Origin: Maribrevibacterium harenarium
Lineage (GTDB): Bacteria > Pseudomonadota > Gammaproteobacteria > Pseudomonadales > Marinomonadaceae
Length of the DNA stretch: 40,248 bases
Assembly (NCBI RefSeq): GCF_006385675.1
Contig: NZ_VFRR01000029.1
Span: 1-40,248, forward strand
Reading direction: 5' to 3'
The notes beneath the pieces were generated by a model, which ran no database searches, was not told the origin of the DNA, and was given only the letters and a program-made list of their open reading frames with translations. Position numbers and translations under genes: made by a program. This document shows positions 36,466 through 40,248 of this stretch, in pieces (positions within the stretch are counted from its first letter, which is position 1; each line of letters opens with the position of its first letter).

Positions 36466-36489
36466 ATAAGGCAGACTTTGCTTTTAAAT
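36461..36489 (+). promoter_or_regulatory. Putative promoter of the flavodoxin operon
   Basis: TTGCAA (36461-36466), a 17-nt spacer, then TTAAAT (36484-36489). Each hexamer matches 4 of 6. The -35 and -10 are each overlapped by a Fur-like box, the arrangement expected for iron repression. Confidence 0.4.
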
Positions 36490-36503
36490 AGAAACCATTC
36501 TCA
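36489..36503. promoter_or_regulatory. Candidate Fur box 2
   Basis: TAGAAACCATTCTCA: the right half ATTCTCA is a perfect Fur half-site; the left half is weaker. It overlaps the -10 and start region, 22-36 bp before the ATG at 36525. Confidence 0.5.
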
Positions 36504-36524
36504 ATTAAGTGAAGGTTTCGTTAA

Positions 36525-37088
36525 ATGCGTATCTCAAGTGACGAACTATTTAATGGCAGTGGCGAGATCACCACGCCATGGCAAACTTCGATCGCTGGCC
36601 ACTCCCACCTGCTCTCACTTCCAGGTGGCATCACCTTTCGCCAGATATTCCTAAGATTATTGGATGGAGTAGATCTGGAGTGCCGAGTAACCGCTGGCCT
36701 ATATGCCACCATTTATCGTGACAATACCATTGAGCTGACACCAATTTACCAAGATCAACAGCGTCAATATCACCTACCGAAGGATGGCAAAGTCATAATT
36801 ACGCAGCTATTTATCGGCTGGCAGGCATTGAGTGAGCTATGCCAAAGCTCACTCGATACCACCCGAAATACGCTGCAGAATTCGTTGCGCCGCATAGATA
36901 GAGTTTATCTTGCTGAAGCGAATCAGCTCGTAACCTCGTTAATTCAGAACCAAAACCATTTCCTTAAACGGGCAACTTTGTACCAATTAGTTTGTCGTCT
37001 ACTGAACGAGCTACAGCTTACTTGGCCATCTCATAATAACGGTGGCACCGCGGTACCAAGTTATCCCACCAATACCACTCTACACTGA
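36525..37088 (+). CDS. Hypothetical protein, probably iron-regulated
   Basis: 187 residues, not recognised. The first 90 residues look beta-rich (HLLSLPGGITFRQIFLRLLDG, ATIYRDNTIELTPIYQD, GKVIITQLFIGW), loosely like the ligand domain of AraC-type siderophore regulators. Residues about 95-165 are helical (LSELCQSSLDTTRNTLQNSL, LYQLVCRLLNELQL). There is no recognisable helix-turn-helix. No signal peptide or membrane span is seen. The start ATG has AAGG about 11 nt upstream. Two candidate Fur boxes precede it and a flavodoxin gene follows after 19 bp, so a role in iron limitation is inferred from context only. Confidence 0.7.
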   Translation: MRISSDELFNGSGEITTPWQTSIAGHSHLLSLPGGITFRQIFLRLLDGVDLECRVTAGLYATIYRDNTIELTPIYQDQQRQYHLPKDGKVIITQLFIGWQALSELCQSSLDTTRNTLQNSLRRIDRVYLAEANQLVTSLIQNQNHFLKRATLYQLVCRLLNELQLTWPSHNNGGTAVPSYPTNTTLH

Positions 37089-37107
37089 TAAGCAAAGGCG
37101 TATCTCA

Positions 37108-37638
37108 ATGAATAAAGTAGGCATTTTTTATGGGACGGATACCAACAATACCGAAATGGTAGCAGGGAAAATTCAAATGCAGCTCTCGGAACTCGGTATC
37201 GAGGCGGAAATGCACAATGTGGTCGATATCCCCATCGCCACCATGCTGAGTTATGACACGCTAATCCTTGGCATTCCCACTTGGGATTTCGGTGGTATTC
37301 AAGCTGATTGGGAAGATCTAGCACACGAGCTTACGCAACTAAATCTGAGTGGCAAAATTGTTGCCCTGTACGGTTTGGGAGATCAATTTGGCTACGGTGA
37401 CTATTTCGTCGATGCGATGGGCTGGCTATATGAACAACTTAAATCTACCGGCGCAGTATTCGTCGGCGCATGGTCTACTGAAGGTTATGACTTTGAAGCC
37501 TCCCGCGCCTGCAATAGCGATAAGTCAGAATTTGTCGGTCTCGCCATCGATGAAGACCAACAATTTGATTTAACCGATCAACGAATTGAACAATGGGTCA
37601 TTCAAGTTTATGCGGAACATGCCGCCCTGGCAGCCTGA
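37108..37638 (+). CDS. fldB: Flavodoxin, FldB-like
   Basis: Long-chain flavodoxin, 176 residues. FMN phosphate loop GTDTNNTE at about 9-16, the LILGIPTWDFGGIQADW stretch supplying the Trp that stacks on FMN, and ALYGLGDQFGYGDYFVDAMG with the Tyr face, followed by the family C-terminus FVGLAIDEDQQFDLTDQRI. Sequence is closer to E. coli FldB than FldA. It replaces ferredoxin as electron carrier, typically when iron is scarce. An upstream in-frame GTG at 37042 is rejected: it would overlap the previous gene, and the ATG used has AAGG about 10 nt upstream and the normal flavodoxin N-terminus. Confidence 0.95.
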   Translation: MNKVGIFYGTDTNNTEMVAGKIQMQLSELGIEAEMHNVVDIPIATMLSYDTLILGIPTWDFGGIQADWEDLAHELTQLNLSGKIVALYGLGDQFGYGDYFVDAMGWLYEQLKSTGAVFVGAWSTEGYDFEASRACNSDKSEFVGLAIDEDQQFDLTDQRIEQWVIQVYAEHAALAA

Positions 37639-37685
37639 TTCTCTGACTGGCCAGCCTAACAGCACGACTCAAATTTGGCTTCCAC

Positions 37686-37705
37686 TCATTCGCTGCCCCG
37701 AATGA
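37686..37705 (+). ncRNA. Hairpin in the fldB 3' region, possible part of a small RNA
   Basis: TCATTCG pairs with CGAATGA (7 bp, 6-nt loop), about 48 bp past the fldB stop. With the terminator hairpin at 37750-37804 it makes a structured, roughly 160-nt tail that could be stable as a 3' UTR-derived RNA. This is inferred from folding only. Confidence 0.3.
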
Positions 37706-37749
37706 CCAAATTGCTGAATTAGGCTGTTGAGAATCCGCTTTTCGCATAC

Positions 37750-37804
37750 TACACGCTTCCTCTTTCTCTCTCCTGCTTTGGGGGAAGCGTGTATTTTTTT
37801 CTAT
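37750..37804 (+). terminator. fldB-operon terminator with a long pyrimidine loop
   Basis: TACACGCTTCC pairs with GGAAGCGTGTA (11 bp) around an unusually long 22-nt loop made mostly of C and T, followed by a T-run. The long U tail resembles Hfq-associated terminators. The 222-bp gap at 37639-37860 otherwise holds only the hairpin at 37686. Confidence 0.75.
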
Positions 37805-37860
37805 TTTTTCAAGCCCACCTTAGTTACCCTTGAGTCAATTTATATGTTGCGGGTTGTCAC

Positions 37861-38184
37861 ATGTACCTATCGTTATCAGATATTGCCTTTGCGCTTTTGT
37901 TTGGATGCTTGATCTGGGGATTTTGGTCGAATTTGCGCGCTCGGGAAATCGCCAAAGCCGCAGCCAAAAAGGAATGCGAGTTATATGGCGTGCAGTTGTT
38001 AGACGATACCGTTGCCGGTACTCAATGGCGGCCCACCTATCACCGCGGACAACCTAAAGTAAGACGCCGATATATGTTTAGCTATTCTATGGACGCTACC
38101 AAGCGCCAAAATGGTTTCATTCTCATGATTGGGCATCAAGTAGAATCTGTTTGGCTATCGCAAGAGAATAATCTACCGCTTTAG
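37861..38184 (+). CDS. DUF3301 family membrane protein
   Basis: 107 residues. One N-terminal membrane helix (SDIAFALLFGCLIWGFW, about residues 5-21), then a cytosolic part with the DUF3301 pattern REIAKAAAKKECELYGVQLLDDTVA, a basic RRRYMFSYSMDATK strand and GFILMIGHQVESVWL. The function of the family is unknown; it is widespread in gammaproteobacteria. The ribosome-binding site is poor (GCGGGTTG about 8 nt upstream). It stands alone, after the fldB terminator. Confidence 0.88.
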   Translation: MYLSLSDIAFALLFGCLIWGFWSNLRAREIAKAAAKKECELYGVQLLDDTVAGTQWRPTYHRGQPKVRRRYMFSYSMDATKRQNGFILMIGHQVESVWLSQENNLPL

Positions 38185-38203
38185 AGCTGGGCTACAAAAC
38201 CCA

Positions 38204-38226
38204 TACATCACAGGTGTTGTATTTTT
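38204..38226 (+). terminator. Weak terminator after the DUF3301 gene
   Basis: TACATCAC and GTGTTGTA pair imperfectly over a very short loop, followed by five T. Between here and the next gene (about 180 bp, AT-rich after 38320) I see no further feature of confidence. Confidence 0.35.
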
Positions 38227-38407
38227 CCAACAACAGCAACTAAACTCACTTTAAGTCGCGAACAACGACGCTAACTCGTTGCTTTTAGCGAAGTATTGGC
38301 AATAGAATAACAAACCACCTAGTTACAAAAAACATAAATAAAATAGCATCAGTTAAGTTATGTAATTTAAAGCTTACAAGATGCTTCAGCAGGAAGTGGG
38401 TACAACT

Positions 38408-39037
38408 ATGTTGGCAAACCTTAGTTTCAGAACAAAACTTATGACGCTACTTGGTGCTGCAGTGATCGGCTTTGTGGTCGTGACCGTCGTGGCATTGCAA
38501 GGACTAAAGGCACAAAACAGCGCCTCAGAGCGTTTTGAAATCATCACCAAAGTTCAAAATGATCTATCCAATCTGGTGATTACCATGATGGAACATTATG
38601 AACAGCTTGGCAGTCTGAATGACGATTCCTACCAAGCTTACTTAGAAACATTCTCCGCCAGTTCCTCAGACTACGTTAACTTAATCGATAGCGACATCCA
38701 GCTTCTGGTTAATCAACAGGCAATCGACGCGTTAGGTTCTTTGAAAGTCAATCTCGGTAGCTACTCCGAGGCGATTTCAGAGCTGGTTACCAAAACACAA
38801 TATATCGGCTTTACCGGAACTTCAGGGTTGAAGGGACAGATTTGGACCTTAGGCGAAGAAGTTATCGAAAAAGTCTCCTTCCTAAGCTTGGTAAAACAAG
38901 AATTTTTGCCAGTTCGTGAAGCAGAAAAGAACTTTATTTTCGAACCCAATGAAGCTAATAAACAGGCATTCATGGAGCGCTACGACAAGTTCTATAAGCG
39001 TATTGATCTGCTCCAGCCAGACTGGACACTCCACTAA
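38408..39037 (+). pseudogene. Chemoreceptor (HBM-type sensor) truncated by an insertion sequence
   Basis: The 5' part of a methyl-accepting chemotaxis protein. TM1 spans about residues 9-31 (LMTLLGAAVIGFVVVTVVAL), then a long periplasmic helical sensor of the helical bimodular (HBM) kind, with YIGFTGTSGLKGQIW and the hallmark LPVREAEKNFIFEPNE near residue 180. The reading frame stops at about residue 209 because an IS3-type element begins near 39023; the last few codons are IS sequence. TM2, HAMP and signalling domain are missing from the window. The first ATG at 38381 is possible, but the one at 38408 has GGAAG upstream and the usual MCP N-terminus. Function is presumably lost. Confidence 0.8.
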
Positions 39038-39885
39038 GCGATATTTTGCTGTTCAAAGTTAACTGGGCTTAGATACCCAAGAGCACTGTGCCTTCTCGTC
39101 CGATTATAATCAACCTCTATGTACTCGAAGATCGCTTGGCGCATCTCGTGTCGTGTCATGATCGGCTCATATTGGATCGCTTCAACTTTCATTGAATGGA
39201 AGAAGCTCTCAACACAAGCGTTGTCCCAGCAGTTTCCTTTTCTACTCATACTTTGCCTTAGATTATAAGCGGTTATGAGATCTCGATAGTCTTTTGAGCA
39301 ATACTGGCTGCCTCGGTCACTGTGAACAATTACTTGCTCAGGGAATCCACGACGGAACAAGGCCATTGATAGCGCATCGCAGACCAACGTAGCAGTCATT
39401 CTGGTATCCATAGACCAGCCGACTACTTGTCTTGAGTAAAGATCAATAATTACCGCCAAGTACAGCCAACCTTCGCTTGTGGCAACGTAGGTAATATCAC
39501 CCGCCCACTTTTGATTCGGAGCCGCTGCGTTGAAGTCCTGAGCCAGCAGGTTCGGAGCAACAGGCATTTTATGCTTGCTGTCTGTTGTACACTTGAACTT
39601 GCGTGCGGCTTTCGGAGTTAAATCCTGACGCTTCATACTGGCCGCAATGGTTTTAATATTATGACTATCACCGTTCTCAGCCAGTTCTTTTTGAATGCGC
39701 CTCGCGCCATCTCTGCCCTTGCTGCTGTCAAACGCCTCCTTGACCTTGGTATCAAGCTCTTGGCGAGTTACCTCGCGCTGGACGGTCTTGTGGTGATGCT
39801 TAATCCAGTAATAAAACCCACTTCGAGATACTCCGAACACCTTAGCCATACGAACAACATTGAAGCACAGCAGGTGTTCGAGCAT
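39034..39885 (-). CDS. IS3-family transposase, OrfB part
   Basis: 283 residues from the internal ATG. N-terminal HTH_21 region (RMAKVFGVSRSGFYYW), then the rve integrase core with catalytic Asp130 (WAGDITYV), Asp190 (VHSDRGSQY) and Glu226 (NACVESFF); exactly 35 residues separate the second Asp and the Glu, as in the family. The C-terminal YNRTRRHSALGYLSPVNFE is classic. In life it is probably made as an OrfAB fusion by -1 frameshifting, since the frame is open without a stop from the slippery site. All catalytic residues are present, so the element could be active. Confidence 0.95.
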   Translation of the reverse strand: MLEHLLCFNVVRMAKVFGVSRSGFYYWIKHHHKTVQREVTRQELDTKVKEAFDSSKGRDGARRIQKELAENGDSHNIKTIAASMKRQDLTPKAARKFKCTTDSKHKMPVAPNLLAQDFNAAAPNQKWAGDITYVATSEGWLYLAVIIDLYSRQVVGWSMDTRMTATLVCDALSMALFRRGFPEQVIVHSDRGSQYCSKDYRDLITAYNLRQSMSRKGNCWDNACVESFFHSMKVEAIQYEPIMTRHEMRQAIFEYIEVDYNRTRRHSALGYLSPVNFEQQNIA

Positions 39886-39899
39886 AAATTCGTAGCAAT

Positions 39900-40184
39900 C
39901 TACTTTAGATTTTTCGCGAAGTAGGTGGCGGCCTTTTTTACGATATCTAGCTCTTCAGCTTGCTCAGCCAATTGTCTTTTGAGTTTGGCAACCTCAGCGG
40001 CTAGATCTTTTTCTCGCTGACTGGTGCTGGTGTCGCTCTTAACTGCCTTACGCCAGCCATAGATCTGGGATTCGTGTAACGACAGTTGCCTCGCTGCAGC
40101 AGCCACTCCCACTTTCTCTGCTAGCTTTAGGGCTTCTGCTTTAAATTCAGGGGAATGCGTATTCCGGTGAAGCTGAACGGTCAT
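39900..40184 (-). CDS. IS3-family transposase, OrfA part
   Basis: 94 residues. N-terminal helix-turn-helix of the transposase_8 type (FKAEALKLAEKVGVAAAA, then LHESQIYGWRKAV), followed by a leucine-zipper-like helix (AAEVAKLKRQLAEQAEELDI) for dimerisation. It binds the terminal repeats and joins OrfB by frameshifting at the AAAAAAG site near its end. ATG start with no distinct ribosome-binding site; upstream sequence runs to the window edge. Confidence 0.93.
   Translation of the reverse strand: MTVQLHRNTHSPEFKAEALKLAEKVGVAAAARQLSLHESQIYGWRKAVKSDTSTSQREKDLAAEVAKLKRQLAEQAEELDIVKKAATYFAKNLK
39933..39939 (-). other. Programmed -1 frameshift site
   Basis: On the minus strand the heptamer A AAA AAG sits in the orfA frame (GTA AAA AAG). 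A -1 slip moves ribosomes into the orfB frame, which is open from here through the orfB start. Same motif and frame relation as in well-studied IS3 elements. Confidence 0.85.
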
Positions 40185-40248
40185 TCTGATTGAACGTGAA
40201 CACCTGCAATCCTAACGCAAGCTTACTCTAACCTTTCTCTCCTAACTG

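Larger units (their letters stand above)
39023..40248 (-). mobile_element. IS3-family insertion sequence (right end outside window)
   Basis: Two overlapping transposase frames, orfA and orfB, linked by a -1 frameshift, with an intact DDE triad. The left boundary is placed at TGGACACTCCA (39023-39033), which abuts the orfB stop and the broken chemoreceptor. No matching inverted copy is seen between 40184 and 40248, so the right terminal repeat and any target duplication lie past the window. Confidence 0.88.

Noticed and set aside
38250..38400. Flagellar sigma28 promoter before the chemoreceptor
   Set aside because: TAAA-type sequences occur, but no GCCGATAA-like -10 at the right spacing.
1..40248. 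CRISPR arrays, tRNA or rRNA genes, prophage or defence systems
   Set aside because: No regularly spaced repeats, no cloverleaf-like sequences and no phage or defence gene was recognised by reading; only the IS3 element is mobile.

Overview
The window is about 40 kb of chromosome from a gammaproteobacterium. It looks like a marine Oceanospirillales/Pseudomonadales-type organism of moderate GC. The evidence is the Pseudomonas-style order proA-nadD-rsfS-rlmH-mrdA-rodA-mltB-rlpA-dacA-ybeD-lipB-lipA, the order gyrA-serC-pheA-tyrA/aroA-cmk-rpsA with a tyrA-aroA fusion, and proteins such as FabV, YciK, YbeD and DUF3301. Species cannot be named from the sequence. Most of the window is housekeeping; accessory content is confined to a few hypothetical genes and the right end.

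Layout: 1-2342 parC (minus, TTG start). 2512-4074 a cupin-like gene convergent with an ABM-GNAT fusion gene, with no bases between them. 4234-15245 a long minus-strand cluster for lipoate synthesis (lipA, lipB), cell elongation and wall remodelling (dacA, rlpA, mltB, rodA, mrdA), ribosome maturation/silencing (rlmH, rsfS), NAD (nadD) and proline (proA). 15380-16343 trmO and a small unknown gene, divergent from proA and flanked by two perfect DnaA-box 9-mers. 16495-26214 rpsA, cmk, tyrA/aroA-like, pheA, serC and gyrA on minus, linking aromatic amino acid and serine synthesis with translation. 26576-28067 ubiG-yciK. 28140-31178 minus-strand genes: a secreted unknown, fabV, a DUF1289 gene, a 52-codon oxidoreductase-like gene that is easily missed, and a YeeN-type YebC paralogue. 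31447-36426 a SulP transporter, baeS-baeR and an AEC permease. 36451-37804 a putatively Fur-controlled operon of an unknown protein plus a flavodoxin, ending in structured RNA. 37861-38184 a DUF3301 gene. 38408-39037 a chemoreceptor gene cut off by an IS3-family element that runs out of the window.

The observation most worth following is in the 732-residue TyrA-AroA fusion. Its prephenate dehydrogenase half is intact, but its EPSP-synthase half has lost nearly all substrate-binding and catalytic residues while staying a full-length open frame. It looks like a retained pseudoenzyme domain, so the cell should have a working aroA elsewhere. Other leads are the ABM-GNAT fusion, the Fur-box/flavodoxin operon with its unknown partner and possible 3' RNA, and the paired DnaA boxes. 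No CRISPR array, tRNA or rRNA was seen. Several start codons were moved from the longest frame on the basis of ribosome-binding sites, promoters or family length (dacA, rodA, rpsA, ubiG, baeR, fldB, the DUF1289 gene, the chemoreceptor).
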